Source of the DNA: Paenibacillus thalictri | GTDB lineage: Bacteria; Bacillota; Bacilli; Paenibacillales; NBRC-103111 | Direction: 5' to 3' | DNA: 64,000 nucleotides | Assembly (NCBI RefSeq): GCF_004307995.1 | Contig: NZ_SIRE01000017.1 | Span: 124,001-188,000, forward strand | Shown: in pieces, positions 9,215 to 17,505 of the stretch | Numbering within the stretch: the stretch's first letter is position 1 | Layout: each line of letters begins with the position of its first letter | The notes under the pieces: generated by a model | The model's input: only the letters and a program-made list of their open reading frames with translations | Database searches by the model: none | What the model was told of the DNA's origin: nothing | Made by a program: the position numbers and the translations under genes

Positions 9215-10300
9215 ATGGCAAATCATGCGAACAGACAAATCGTATTTATCGGGTCTTACGCGGAACCGGGAAATCCGGGCATATATGTGTACTCCATGAA
9301 TAATGAAACAGGTGAGCTCACGCTGCTGGACAGCTATAGCGATACGAAAAATCCAAGTTTTCTGGATGTCGATCACGAGAATAAAAGGTTGTATGCCATC
9401 GGTGAGGCGGTGCTGCCGGGGGAGCAGGAGTCGAAGGCGGTGGCGTCCGCATTTTCGTTTGATCCGGAAACGGGCAAGCTGTCGTTCATCAACCGCCAGG
9501 CTACGGTTGGCACGGGAACATGCCATATCCAGCTCGATCCGCTGAAGCGGTTTGTCGTCGCCACAAGCTACAGGAACGGTTTGATCGGCATGCTGCCGGT
9601 TCGTGAAGACGGCAGCTTAGGGGTTTTGGCGGATTCTCATGCCCACGAGGGAAGCAGCGTTCACCCGGAAAGACAAACCCGTTCCTATCCGCACTCCGCT
9701 TACGTAAACGACCGGTACAACCTCGTTTATGTGCCGGACCTGGGGATTGACCGGATTAAGGTGTACACACCGGATGTTGAAGCCATGAAGCTGATTCCTG
9801 CCGGTGAAACCGTCGTTGCTGCCGGCTCGGGACCGCGGCATATGGCCTTCCATCCACAATTGCCGGTCGCATACGTAATTGGCGAGCTGGACTGCACGAT
9901 TACCGTGCTGAATCAGGATACCGAAAGCGGCCGGCTTGCGGCGGCTCAAGCGATTTCTACGCTGCCCGGCGATTTCCAGGGCGAAAACACGTGCGCCGAA
10001 GTGGCGATCACACCCGACGGGCGGTTCGTGTACGGCTCCAACCGCGGCCACGACAGCATTGCCGTTTATGCGGCGGATGCCGCAACCGGCCAACTGACGC
10101 TGATCGACATCGTTCCTTCGCTGGGCGCCGTGCCGCGCAATTTCTCGTTATCGCCTGACGGCAGGTTCTTGATCGCCGCACATCAGGACACAGGCAATCT
10201 GGTCGTTTTCAAAATCGATTCGGAAACCGGCGTGCCGCAAGATACCGGTTATCGTGCCGAAGCCGATAGAGGGGTTTGCGTGCGTTTTTGGAAAGAATAA
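9215..10300 (+). CDS. Lactonase-family beta-propeller protein
   Basis: A seven-bladed propeller of the bacterial lactonase family (6-phosphogluconolactonase-type), 361 residues. Typical elements are FIGSYAEPGNPGIYVYSMN at the start, repeated blades such as DPETGKLSF, the YPHSAYV and GSGPRHMAFHP segments, and PDGRFVYGSNRGHDSIAVY near the end. In this family the enzyme hydrolyses 6-phosphogluconolactone or related sugar lactones in the cytoplasm. The ATG at 9215 is preferred over the TTG at 9188, with GAGAGG upstream. It is divergent from the amidase gene and ends at a terminator shared with signal peptidase I. Confidence 0.85.
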   Translation: MANHANRQIVFIGSYAEPGNPGIYVYSMNNETGELTLLDSYSDTKNPSFLDVDHENKRLYAIGEAVLPGEQESKAVASAFSFDPETGKLSFINRQATVGTGTCHIQLDPLKRFVVATSYRNGLIGMLPVREDGSLGVLADSHAHEGSSVHPERQTRSYPHSAYVNDRYNLVYVPDLGIDRIKVYTPDVEAMKLIPAGETVVAAGSGPRHMAFHPQLPVAYVIGELDCTITVLNQDTESGRLAAAQAISTLPGDFQGENTCAEVAITPDGRFVYGSNRGHDSIAVYAADAATGQLTLIDIVPSLGAVPRNFSLSPDGRFLIAAHQDTGNLVVFKIDSETGVPQDTGYRAEADRGVCVRFWKE

Positions 10301-10312
10301 GTTTGGCCTCAT

Positions 10313-10363
10313 AATAAAACGGCCTTGTCCGGCACGATCCTGTGCGGGCAAAGCCGTTTTATT
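10313..10363. terminator. Bidirectional rho-independent terminator
   Basis: Inverted repeat of 15 bp with one mismatch: AATAAAACGGCCTTG at 10313-10327 pairs with CAAAGCCGTTTTATT at 10349-10363. The A-rich and T-rich flanks allow termination in both directions, between the convergent lactonase and signal peptidase genes. Confidence 0.9.
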
Positions 10364-10367
10364 GCTT

Positions 10368-10916
10368 TTAAAATATTTTTTTGCCGATGACGTGGTCAAG
10401 CGGAATGTAGCCGATCATACGGCTGTCCTCGCTATGATTGCGGTTGTCGCCCATCACGAAAACATGGCCTTCCGGCACGACCCATTTCTGGGTGGATTCG
10501 TAATTCATCTGTTCGTTCAGATATGGCTCGTCCAGCGCTTGGCCGTTCCGGTACACTTTATGATTTTTAAATTCCAGCGTATCCCCCGGCTTGCCGATCA
10601 CTCTTTTGACAAAAAAAGCGCGGTCCGTCGTGTTGACGATCAGCTGAAACAACGGATTTTCCAAAATGTCGTCTTTAAACGTGCGTGTTCGGTCAACCCT
10701 GCTGTCGATGATGACAATATCGCCGTAATCCGGCATATAAGAGAAGGTGTGCGGCAGCTTAGAAACATACATCCTTTCCTTATCGTATAAGGTCGGGTCC
10801 ATCGAATGGCCGTCCACCTTGTAGGGCTGAATGATAAATATACCGATCAGCAGAGCAAAAACAAGAGCTACCAAAAACGTCCCGGTCCAGCTCCATAATT
10901 GCTTAAGCAGCTTCAT
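10368..10916 (-). CDS. lepB: Type I signal peptidase
   Basis: Membrane-bound serine protease that removes signal peptides from secreted proteins. It has 182 residues from the ATG at 10916. One N-terminal transmembrane helix (about residues 13-30) is followed by VDGHSMDPTL with nucleophile Ser38, then FFVKRVIGKPGD with general base Lys104, and GHVFVMGDNRNHSEDSR, the box E region. The upstream in-frame ATGs at 10925 and 10949 are possible, but GGAGAGG lies just before the chosen start. The length is typical of Gram-positive SipS-type enzymes. It converges on the lactonase gene and shares its terminator. Confidence 0.93.
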   Translation of the reverse strand: MKLLKQLWSWTGTFLVALVFALLIGIFIIQPYKVDGHSMDPTLYDKERMYVSKLPHTFSYMPDYGDIVIIDSRVDRTRTFKDDILENPLFQLIVNTTDRAFFVKRVIGKPGDTLEFKNHKVYRNGQALDEPYLNEQMNYESTQKWVVPEGHVFVMGDNRNHSEDSRMIGYIPLDHVIGKKIF

Positions 10917-10969
10917 GCGCAGCATCCTCTCCGAATGTGATCTCGTCATGTAATCTTGTCTATTGTACC

Positions 10970-11040
10970 ATAAACCGGACATTGATAAAAAAACAGATAA
11001 ACAGACATAAAAAAACATATACAAAAATAAACGGACATAT
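10970..11040. promoter_or_regulatory. Direct repeats upstream of the rhamnose operon
   Basis: A motif of the form ATAAAC-GGACAT recurs at 10970 (one extra C), 10997 (ATAAACAGACATA) and 11027 (ATAAACGGACATA). The starts are 27 and 30 bp apart, near whole helical turns. A fourth short copy, AAACGGACAT, includes the start codon region at 11091-11100. A TACAAT box at 11043-11048 could be the -10 of rhaD. DeoR-type repressors often bind direct repeats, and one ends this operon, so it is the inferred binder. Confidence 0.5.
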
Positions 11041-11098
11041 GATACAATGAGGGCGAACATACACAGATGAATCACATCGATTTCGGGAGGAAACGGAC

Positions 11099-13168
11099 AT
11101 GGTTGCAAATTTATGGGATTCAAGTAAGGCGGAACAAGCCGGCAAAGGGCTCGGCGAACTGGTTTACCGCTCCAATCTGCTCGGCACGGATCGTTCGGTA
11201 GCGAACTGGGGCGGCGGCAATACGTCGATGAAGACGACGGAAACGGATTTCCGCGGCCGCGAAGTTGAGGTTATGTGGGTCAAAGGCAGCGGCTCCGACC
11301 TGGCTACGATGAAGGCGGGCAATTTCACGGCGCTGCGCATGGAAGACATTCGCCCGTTGTTCGAACGCGAAGCGATGAGCGATGAGGAAATGGTCGCTTA
11401 TTTATCGAACTGCATGATCGACGGCAAACATCCGCGCGCTTCGATCGAAACGCTGCTGCATGCCTTCCTGCCGTTCAAACATGTCGATCATACGCATCCG
11501 GATGCGATCATCAGCTTGTGCTGCGCGGACAATGGCAAAGAGCTGGCGAAGGAAATTTACGGCGACCGGTTTGTATGGGTGCCTTATGTCCGTCCTGGCT
11601 TCACATTGTCCAAGCTGATTGCGCAAGGCGTGCTCAGCAATCCGAAAGCCGAACTGGTGCTGATGGAGAAACACGGGCTTGTCACTTGGGGCGAAACGTC
11701 ACACGAAAGTTATTTGAAGACGCTTGCGATCATTCAGGAAGCGGAAGATTTTATCGCAGCGCGTGTGAATGAAGCGGCGCTTTACGGCGGCAGCAAATAT
11801 GCGGCGCTGGATGCACAGACACGCCGTGATATCGCAGCCCAGGTGATGCCGGTAGTCCGCGGAGCGGTCAGCGACGGCAAGCGGATGCTCGTTACGTTCG
11901 ACGATGCGGACGATGTGCTGCAATTTGTAGGCGGCGAGCAGGCGGCCGAGCTGTCGCAGGTTGGCGCGGCATGTCCCGACCATCTCGTGCATACCAAGAT
12001 GAAGCCGCTATTTATCAATTGGGATCCTTCCACTCAAAACGTAGAAACGTTGATTGCGGCACTGCAAGAAGGAATTGAAGCTTATAAAAACGAATACCGT
12101 GCTTATTTCGAACGCAACAAAAACGAAGGCGACACGATGTTTGAAGCGGCGCCGCGAGTTATTCTGATTCCGGGTGTCGGCATGCTGAACACCGGTAAAA
12201 GCTGGAGCATGTCAAAGGTCAGCGGCGCGCTCTACCACCGCGCAATCGCCGTTATGCGCGGCGCTACGTCGCTTGGCAAGTTTGTTTCACTCAGCGAAAA
12301 TGAATCCTATAACGTGGAATATTGGCCGCTGGAGCTTTACAAGCTGACGTTGGCACCGGCCGAAGCGGAATTTTCTCGCCAGGTTGCATTTATCACCGGC
12401 GGCGCAGGCGGCATCGGCAGCGCAACCTGCCGCAGATTGCTGAAGGAAGGCGCTCATGTGGTGATCGCCGATTTGAATCTGGAAGGCGCGCAGAAGCTGG
12501 CCGAAGAACTAAACGCTACTTTTGGCGAAGGCCGTGTCACCGCGGTGAAGATGGATGTGACCAAAGAAGAGGAAGTGATCGCCGCGCTGCAGGATACCGT
12601 GCTCGCTTACGGCGGCCTCGATATCGCTGTCAACAATGCGGGACTTGCCACCTCCAGCCCGTTTGAGGACACATCGCTGAAAGAGTGGAATCTCAATATG
12701 GGCGTGCTGGCTACCGGTTATTTCCTCGTTGCCCGCGAAGCGTTCAAATCGATGAAACTGCAGGGCATCGGCGGTAATATGGTATTTGTCGGCTCGAAAA
12801 ACTCGGTATATGCCGGGAAAAATGCGTCGGCCTACAGTACGGCGAAAGCCGCTGAGATACATCTCGCCCGCTGTATTGCGGCCGAAGGCGGCCAATACGG
12901 CATCCGCGTCAACTCGGTGCTGCCTGACGCGATTTTGCAAGGCTCGCAAATTTGGAATTCGAGCTGGCGCAACGAACGCGCCGCGGCGTATGGCATCGAG
13001 CCGGATCAGCTGGAGGAATACTACCGCAAGCGCACGACGCTGCTGGTCAACATTTTCCCGCAGGACATCGCCGAATCGATCGCTTTCCTCGCTTCCTCCA
13101 AGTCGAGCAAAACGACTGGCTGCATGATTACCGTAGACGGAGGCGTACCCGCCGCGTTTACAAGATAA
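11099..13168 (+). CDS. rhaD: Bifunctional rhamnulose-1-phosphate aldolase/lactaldehyde dehydrogenase
   Basis: A two-domain enzyme of 689 residues. The N-terminal class II aldolase domain (about residues 1-400) would cleave rhamnulose-1-phosphate to DHAP and lactaldehyde. Its zinc ligands appear in HVDHTHPDAI and EKHGLVTWG. The C-terminal short-chain dehydrogenase domain begins near residue 430 with FITGGAGGIGSATCRRL and has NNAG and the catalytic YSTAK near residue 578; it acts on lactaldehyde. The RhaD/YuxG fusion is known from Bacillus and relatives. The start has GGGAGG 9 bp upstream. It is the first gene of a five-gene rhamnose operon, preceded by the direct repeats at 10970-11040. Confidence 0.93.
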   Translation: MVANLWDSSKAEQAGKGLGELVYRSNLLGTDRSVANWGGGNTSMKTTETDFRGREVEVMWVKGSGSDLATMKAGNFTALRMEDIRPLFEREAMSDEEMVAYLSNCMIDGKHPRASIETLLHAFLPFKHVDHTHPDAIISLCCADNGKELAKEIYGDRFVWVPYVRPGFTLSKLIAQGVLSNPKAELVLMEKHGLVTWGETSHESYLKTLAIIQEAEDFIAARVNEAALYGGSKYAALDAQTRRDIAAQVMPVVRGAVSDGKRMLVTFDDADDVLQFVGGEQAAELSQVGAACPDHLVHTKMKPLFINWDPSTQNVETLIAALQEGIEAYKNEYRAYFERNKNEGDTMFEAAPRVILIPGVGMLNTGKSWSMSKVSGALYHRAIAVMRGATSLGKFVSLSENESYNVEYWPLELYKLTLAPAEAEFSRQVAFITGGAGGIGSATCRRLLKEGAHVVIADLNLEGAQKLAEELNATFGEGRVTAVKMDVTKEEEVIAALQDTVLAYGGLDIAVNNAGLATSSPFEDTSLKEWNLNMGVLATGYFLVAREAFKSMKLQGIGGNMVFVGSKNSVYAGKNASAYSTAKAAEIHLARCIAAEGGQYGIRVNSVLPDAILQGSQIWNSSWRNERAAAYGIEPDQLEEYYRKRTTLLVNIFPQDIAESIAFLASSKSSKTTGCMITVDGGVPAAFTR

Positions 13169-13266
13169 TACACCGTTGCGTCGGATGGTGAGGCCCGCGT
13201 CCGCGGATGCGCCGCGGGACAACCGTCCCTTAAATACGGAACTTTAGAATCAGGGAGGCAAGCGAA

Positions 13267-13656
13267 ATGTCCGAACAATCGTCTCATCAAGCCAGAGGTT
13301 CCCATGTATGGTTTATTCCCGACGGATACATTCCGCCGGAAAGCTCCGGATCGCTGGAAAGCCACGAATCCATCTGCGTGCTGAACACAAGCGATGAGGA
13401 TGCGCAGCTTGCGATCACCGTGTTTTTTGAAGACCGGGCGCCGATTGAACGGATTCCGGCGATTGTGCCCGGACGGCGCACCCAGCATCTCCGCACGGCG
13501 CTGCTGCAGCGGGACGGCGAAGCGATTCCGAAGGGCGTTCCTTACGCGATGGAAGTGGAGAGCAGCATTCCGGTCATCGTGCAATACAGCCGGCTTGATT
13601 CCACGCAGCCGGCCAATGCGCTGATGTCGGTCATGGCTTATCCGCTGCAATCATAG
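13267..13656 (+). CDS. Sensory rhodopsin transducer (ASRT)-family protein
   Basis: A single-domain protein of 129 residues resembling the Anabaena sensory rhodopsin transducer family. It has the start GSHVWFIPDGYIPP, the middle HESICVLNTSDEDAQL and the end PVIVQYSRLDSTQPANALMS. The family is a small beta-sandwich proposed to bind small molecules such as sugars; most members live far from any rhodopsin. Here it lies between the rhamnulose-phosphate aldolase and rhamnose isomerase genes, which points to a role in rhamnose use (binding, mutarotation or sensing). That role is inference. The RBS GGGAGG and the ATG at 13267 are clear. No rhodopsin gene is present in the window. Confidence 0.85.
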   Translation: MSEQSSHQARGSHVWFIPDGYIPPESSGSLESHESICVLNTSDEDAQLAITVFFEDRAPIERIPAIVPGRRTQHLRTALLQRDGEAIPKGVPYAMEVESSIPVIVQYSRLDSTQPANALMSVMAYPLQS

Positions 13657-13740
13657 ATTCATCATAAAACGACGAGCTCCCGTGTGGCTGACACGGTATC
13701 AATACCAATCTTGCAAACGTAAAGGAAGGGTGAACTGCAT

Positions 13741-14961
13741 ATGAACGATCGCGCTTATGCATTATTTGAGGAACGCCAGCGTGACAGAGGTATTGATCTG
13801 GGCAAGGTAAAGGATAAATTGAAGGCGCTTAAGATCGAAACTCCTTCGTGGGGGTACGGAGATTCCGGCACACGGTTTAAAGTGTTCAAGCAGACGGGCA
13901 TTCCCCGCAATCCGTTCGAAAAATTCGAGGATGCGGCGCAAGTTCACAAGCTGACCGGCTTGTGCCCTTCCGTAGCGATTCATATTCCGTGGGATAAAGT
14001 GGAAGATTACGATAAGCTGAAGCAGCATGCAGCGGAGCTAGGCCTGTCGATCGGCGCGGTGAACCCGAACTTGTTCCAAGAGGACGAGTACATATTCGGG
14101 AGCGTCTGCAACTCCGATCCCGCCGTGCGGCGCAAGGCGACCGATCATCTGCTGGAATGCGTGGATATCGCCAAAACGGTTGGTTCCGAAGCGCTCAGCT
14201 TGTGGTTTGCCGACGGCACGAACTATCCGGGCCAAGCGGATATCCGCAAACGGAAGGGCTGGATGCAGGAAGCGCTTACCGAAATGTACAACGCGATGAC
14301 GCCGAATATGCGGATGCTGATTGAATATAAATTTTTTGAGCCGGCGTTTTATCATACGGATTTGGCCGATTGGGGCATGGCGTTTAATATGGCCAATAAG
14401 TTGGGGCCGCAGGCCGAAGTGCTGGTCGATACCGGCCACCACGCGCAGGGCACCAACGTTGAGCATATCGTCGCTTATTTGCTGGATGAGCAAAAGCTCG
14501 GCGGCTTCCATTTCAACAGCCGCAAATATGCCGATGACGATCTGATTGTCGGCGCGCACAATCCGTATGAGCTGTTCCTGATCTTTTATCAAATTCTCGA
14601 CGCTTCCCTAGATGCCGATGCCGGCGTGCGGAAGACGGCGGACAATATCGCTTACATGATTGACCAAAGCCATGCGATCGAGCCGAAAATTCCGGCGATG
14701 ATCCGTTCGGTGCTGAACGTGCATACGCAATATGCGAAAGCGCTGCTGGTCAATCACGAAGAGGTGCGCGAGGCGCAAAGCAAGCAGGATGTGCTGGGAG
14801 CTGAGCAGGCGGTTCGCGAGGCTTACGAGCAGGACGTTGCGCCGCTGCTGCTGGCGCTCCGCGAAGAAGCGGGCTTGCCGGCGGATCCGATGAAAGCATA
14901 TTTGCAAAGCGGTTACGGCGAAAGCATCTTGTCCCGCGGCAAGGGAGGTGCCAGCTGGTGA
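13741..14961 (+). CDS. rhaI: L-rhamnose isomerase
   Basis: Converts L-rhamnose to L-rhamnulose in the cytoplasm. The 406-residue protein belongs to the TIM-barrel isomerase type found in Bacillus and Pseudomonas stutzeri (RhaI) rather than the E. coli RhaA form. Metal-binding segments are visible: MLIEYKFFEPAFYHTD (Glu), VLVDTGHHAQGTN (Asp, His) and GGFHFNSRKYADDDL (His, Asp). The ATG has AAGGAAGGG upstream. It overlaps the kinase gene by four bases (GTGA), which shows translational coupling. The C-terminal ~100 residues are helical and rich in charged residues, as in the family. Confidence 0.93.
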   Translation: MNDRAYALFEERQRDRGIDLGKVKDKLKALKIETPSWGYGDSGTRFKVFKQTGIPRNPFEKFEDAAQVHKLTGLCPSVAIHIPWDKVEDYDKLKQHAAELGLSIGAVNPNLFQEDEYIFGSVCNSDPAVRRKATDHLLECVDIAKTVGSEALSLWFADGTNYPGQADIRKRKGWMQEALTEMYNAMTPNMRMLIEYKFFEPAFYHTDLADWGMAFNMANKLGPQAEVLVDTGHHAQGTNVEHIVAYLLDEQKLGGFHFNSRKYADDDLIVGAHNPYELFLIFYQILDASLDADAGVRKTADNIAYMIDQSHAIEPKIPAMIRSVLNVHTQYAKALLVNHEEVREAQSKQDVLGAEQAVREAYEQDVAPLLLALREEAGLPADPMKAYLQSGYGESILSRGKGGASW

Positions 14962-16469
14962 GCCGGACGACGGTCGCGCTTTCTTTCGATCTGGGAGCCA
15001 GCAGCGGCAGGGCGGTTGTCGGCAAGCTGACGGAAAAGCCGGGCGGCGGGCTGCCCGAGCTTACCGTAGACGAAGTTCACCGCTTCCCGAACGACCCGGT
15101 GCGGGTCGGCGGGCGGCTTTACTGGGATATTTTGCGTTTGTTTCACGAGATCAAAACAGGCATCTCGCGCGCGGCGCTAAGCGGATATCGTGACATCGGC
15201 AGTTTGGGCATCGATTCATGGGCGGTAGACTTCGGGCTGATCGGCCCGGACGGCGAGCTTCTCGGCAATCCGTATCACTACCGCAACCCGGAGTGGGACG
15301 GGTCGATGGAGGCCGTGTCCGGCGAACTCGGCAAAAACACGATTTTTGCCAGCACGGGCATTCAGTTTCTGCCGTTTAATACGATTTACCAGCTGGCGGC
15401 GCTGAAGAAGCGGGATAGCCTCGCCCTAAAGCAGGCCGACCATCTGCTGATGATTCCCGATCTGCTGCGTTATTTCCTGACCGGCCGGCGTCACAGCGAG
15501 TGGACGAACGCATCGACGACGCAGCTCGCCAGCGCCGAGCAAAAGACGTGGGATAGCGATCTGCTGCGCAAGCTGGGGCTTTCGGAAGCGATGTTCCTCA
15601 CGCCGGTGCAGCCGGGAACAATGGTCGGCGAGCTGACGGAAGATATCGCCGCGGAGCTCAGTGTTGGCCCGATTCCGGTTGTTGCGGTAGCCGAGCACGA
15701 CACCGCCTCGGCAGTGATTGCCGTGCCCGCGGAGGGCGGCGATTTCGCTTACCTCAGCTGCGGCACGTGGTCGCTGCTGGGCACCGAGCTGGACCGGCCG
15801 GTGCTGGGCAAGCAGGCGCTCGACTGGAATTTCACAAATGAAGGCGGCGCTTACGGCACATACCGGCTGCTCAAAAATATTATGGGCCTCTGGCTTGTGC
15901 AGGAATGCAAGCGGGCGTTCGACAAAGCCGGAAACGCCAAGTCGTTTGCCGGGCTGGTGGACGAAGCGGCGGAAGCCGAGCCGTTCCGCTCGCTGATCGA
16001 TCCGGACGACGATGCTTTCCTGCATCCCGCGAATATGCCGGATGCGATCCGCAGCTACTGCGCGGCTGCCGGCCAGCCTGTCCCGGAAACCGACTGCCAG
16101 CTGATCCGCTGCATACTGGAAAGCCTGGCGCTGAAGTACCGGCTTGTGCTGGAGCGGACGGAAGCACTGGCCGGCAAAACGTTCGGCGGCCTGCATCTTG
16201 TAGGCGGCGGCATGCATAACCGGCTGCTCTGCCAGTTTACGGCAGACGCGATTAACCGCCCGGTATGGGCAGGGCCTGCCGAAGGCAGCGCGCTTGGCAA
16301 CCTGATCGTGCAGTTTATTGCGCTGGGTGTTATTGCGGACGTGCAGGAAGGGCGCCGCATTTTGCGGCAGTCGTTCCCGCCGGAAACGTACACGCCGGCG
16401 CAGCCGGACATTTGGGAGACGGCGTACTCGCGTTTTTGCGCGGCATTTGGCTATTCGCAGGAGGTCTAA
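14958..16469 (+). CDS. rhaB: Rhamnulokinase
   Basis: Phosphorylates L-rhamnulose to rhamnulose-1-phosphate with ATP. It is a FGGY-family sugar kinase of 503 residues. The N-terminal phosphate loop is SFDLGASSGRAVVGKL, and the substrate region reads SWAVDFGLIG. The C-terminal ATPase half has YLSCGTWSLLG and LVGGGMHNRLLCQF. The GTG start at 14958 overlaps the rhaI stop and is preceded by GGGAGG. The product feeds the aldolase encoded by the first gene. The length is normal for RhaB. Confidence 0.95.
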   Translation: MSRTTVALSFDLGASSGRAVVGKLTEKPGGGLPELTVDEVHRFPNDPVRVGGRLYWDILRLFHEIKTGISRAALSGYRDIGSLGIDSWAVDFGLIGPDGELLGNPYHYRNPEWDGSMEAVSGELGKNTIFASTGIQFLPFNTIYQLAALKKRDSLALKQADHLLMIPDLLRYFLTGRRHSEWTNASTTQLASAEQKTWDSDLLRKLGLSEAMFLTPVQPGTMVGELTEDIAAELSVGPIPVVAVAEHDTASAVIAVPAEGGDFAYLSCGTWSLLGTELDRPVLGKQALDWNFTNEGGAYGTYRLLKNIMGLWLVQECKRAFDKAGNAKSFAGLVDEAAEAEPFRSLIDPDDDAFLHPANMPDAIRSYCAAAGQPVPETDCQLIRCILESLALKYRLVLERTEALAGKTFGGLHLVGGGMHNRLLCQFTADAINRPVWAGPAEGSALGNLIVQFIALGVIADVQEGRRILRQSFPPETYTPAQPDIWETAYSRFCAAFGYSQEV

Positions 16470-16551
16470 GCCGGCGAGTCTGGCGCAATAAGCCCCTCTT
16501 GTTGTAAAATGGTCTAAAAATGAATGAGCGGGAAAGCGGGGAAACAATTGC

Positions 16552-17310
16552 ATGTTGGCAGCGGAAAGATGGCAAAAAATCGTGCAGCTCGTCAATGAAC
16601 GGGGTAGTAGCAGGGTGACGGAGCTTAGCGACATATTTCAGGTGACGGAGGAAACGATCCGCCGCGATCTGGATAAGCTGGAGAACGAAGGCAAGCTGCT
16701 GCGCAGCCATGGCGGAGCGGTGAGCGTCAAAGACGATGCGCCGGAGGTGCCTTACCCGGAACGGGAGACGACCAACGCCGAGCAGAAGCGGAAAATCGCC
16801 CAACTGGCGATCGGGCATATCCGGGAGAAAGAGCGGATCATTCTTGACGCCAGCACGACAGCTTGGTATATGGCGCAGATCATGCCGGATTTTCCGCTGA
16901 CCGTGCTGACCAATTCGATTAAAGTTTCCTTGGAGCTCAGCGGCAAGGAACATGTGAAGGTCATTTCCACCGGGGGCCAGCTGTCGCCGCGGTCGCTTTC
17001 GTTTGTGGGTCCGCTCACCGAAAGATCGCTTAGCACGTACCATGTCGACAAGGCGTTTATTTCGTGCACGGGGCTGCACGGAGAACGAGGCATCAGCGAG
17101 GCCAACGAACAAACGGCGCTGGTAAAGCAAAAAATGGTGGAAATCGCCGATCACACGTATGTGCTGGCCGATTTCAGCAAATTCGGCCAGCAGTCGTTTG
17201 CGCAGGTTGCGGGTTGGGACCGGATCGGCAGCTTGATCACCGATGCGGCTGCCGACGAATCGGTGCTGCAGCGGCTGCGCGACAATGCGGTGAATATTAT
17301 TCAAGCGTGA
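16552..17310 (+). CDS. DeoR/GlpR-family transcriptional regulator of rhamnose genes
   Basis: A repressor of 252 residues. The N-terminal DeoR HTH is clear (RVTELSDIFQVTEETIRRDL, then LRSHGGA), about residues 20 to 55. The C-terminal sugar-phosphate sensing domain has LDASTTAWYMAQI and LTNSIKVSLEL. Family members respond to phosphorylated sugars, here probably rhamnulose-1-phosphate. It is the last gene of the rhamnose cluster, 82 bp after rhaB, and ends before a strong terminator. The likely targets are the repeats upstream of rhaD; this is inferred from position. Confidence 0.88.
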   Translation: MLAAERWQKIVQLVNERGSSRVTELSDIFQVTEETIRRDLDKLENEGKLLRSHGGAVSVKDDAPEVPYPERETTNAEQKRKIAQLAIGHIREKERIILDASTTAWYMAQIMPDFPLTVLTNSIKVSLELSGKEHVKVISTGGQLSPRSLSFVGPLTERSLSTYHVDKAFISCTGLHGERGISEANEQTALVKQKMVEIADHTYVLADFSKFGQQSFAQVAGWDRIGSLITDAAADESVLQRLRDNAVNIIQA

Positions 17311-17337
17311 ACATGCGCTAAACAGCATCGTTACATG

Positions 17338-17384
17338 AAAGGAAGTTGGACCGGGAGTACCCGGCGCCGGCTTCCTTTTTTTCA
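17338..17384 (+). terminator. Rho-independent terminator of the rhamnose operon
   Basis: AAAGGAAG at 17338-17345 pairs with CTTCCTTT at 17371-17378, with a GC-rich inner stem (CCGGG/CCCGG, GCCGG) and a run of Ts. It follows the DeoR gene by 28 bp. Confidence 0.88.
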
Positions 17385-17453
17385 ATTGGATTGAGGTACA
17401 GCGTCCCCGAGGAATCATAATCCGCACGCCAAAAAATACTAAGCGGATACCAG

Positions 17454-17484
17454 TTGACCTTCACGTTGCGTAAAGGAGTACATT
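17454..17484 (+). promoter_or_regulatory. MerR-type promoter with 19-bp spacer
   Basis: TTGACC (17454-17459) and TACATT (17479-17484) are separated by 19 bp, the long spacer typical of MerR-activated promoters. Within it lies the dyad CCTTCACG (17458-17465) / CGTAAAGG (17469-17476), with one mismatch in eight. The MerR gene starts 22 bp downstream, so autoregulation is likely. Confidence 0.8.
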
Positions 17485-17505
17485 AAATCCGAAGGAGGCG
17501 GGCAG

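Noticed and set aside
15426..16634. Long antisense open frame opposite rhaB
   Set aside because: The plus-strand kinase is unmistakable, and GC-rich coding DNA often leaves the opposite strand open. The product resembles nothing.
16330..17427. Antisense open frame opposite the DeoR gene
   Set aside because: It shadows a clear HTH regulator, crosses the terminator and has no ribosome site.
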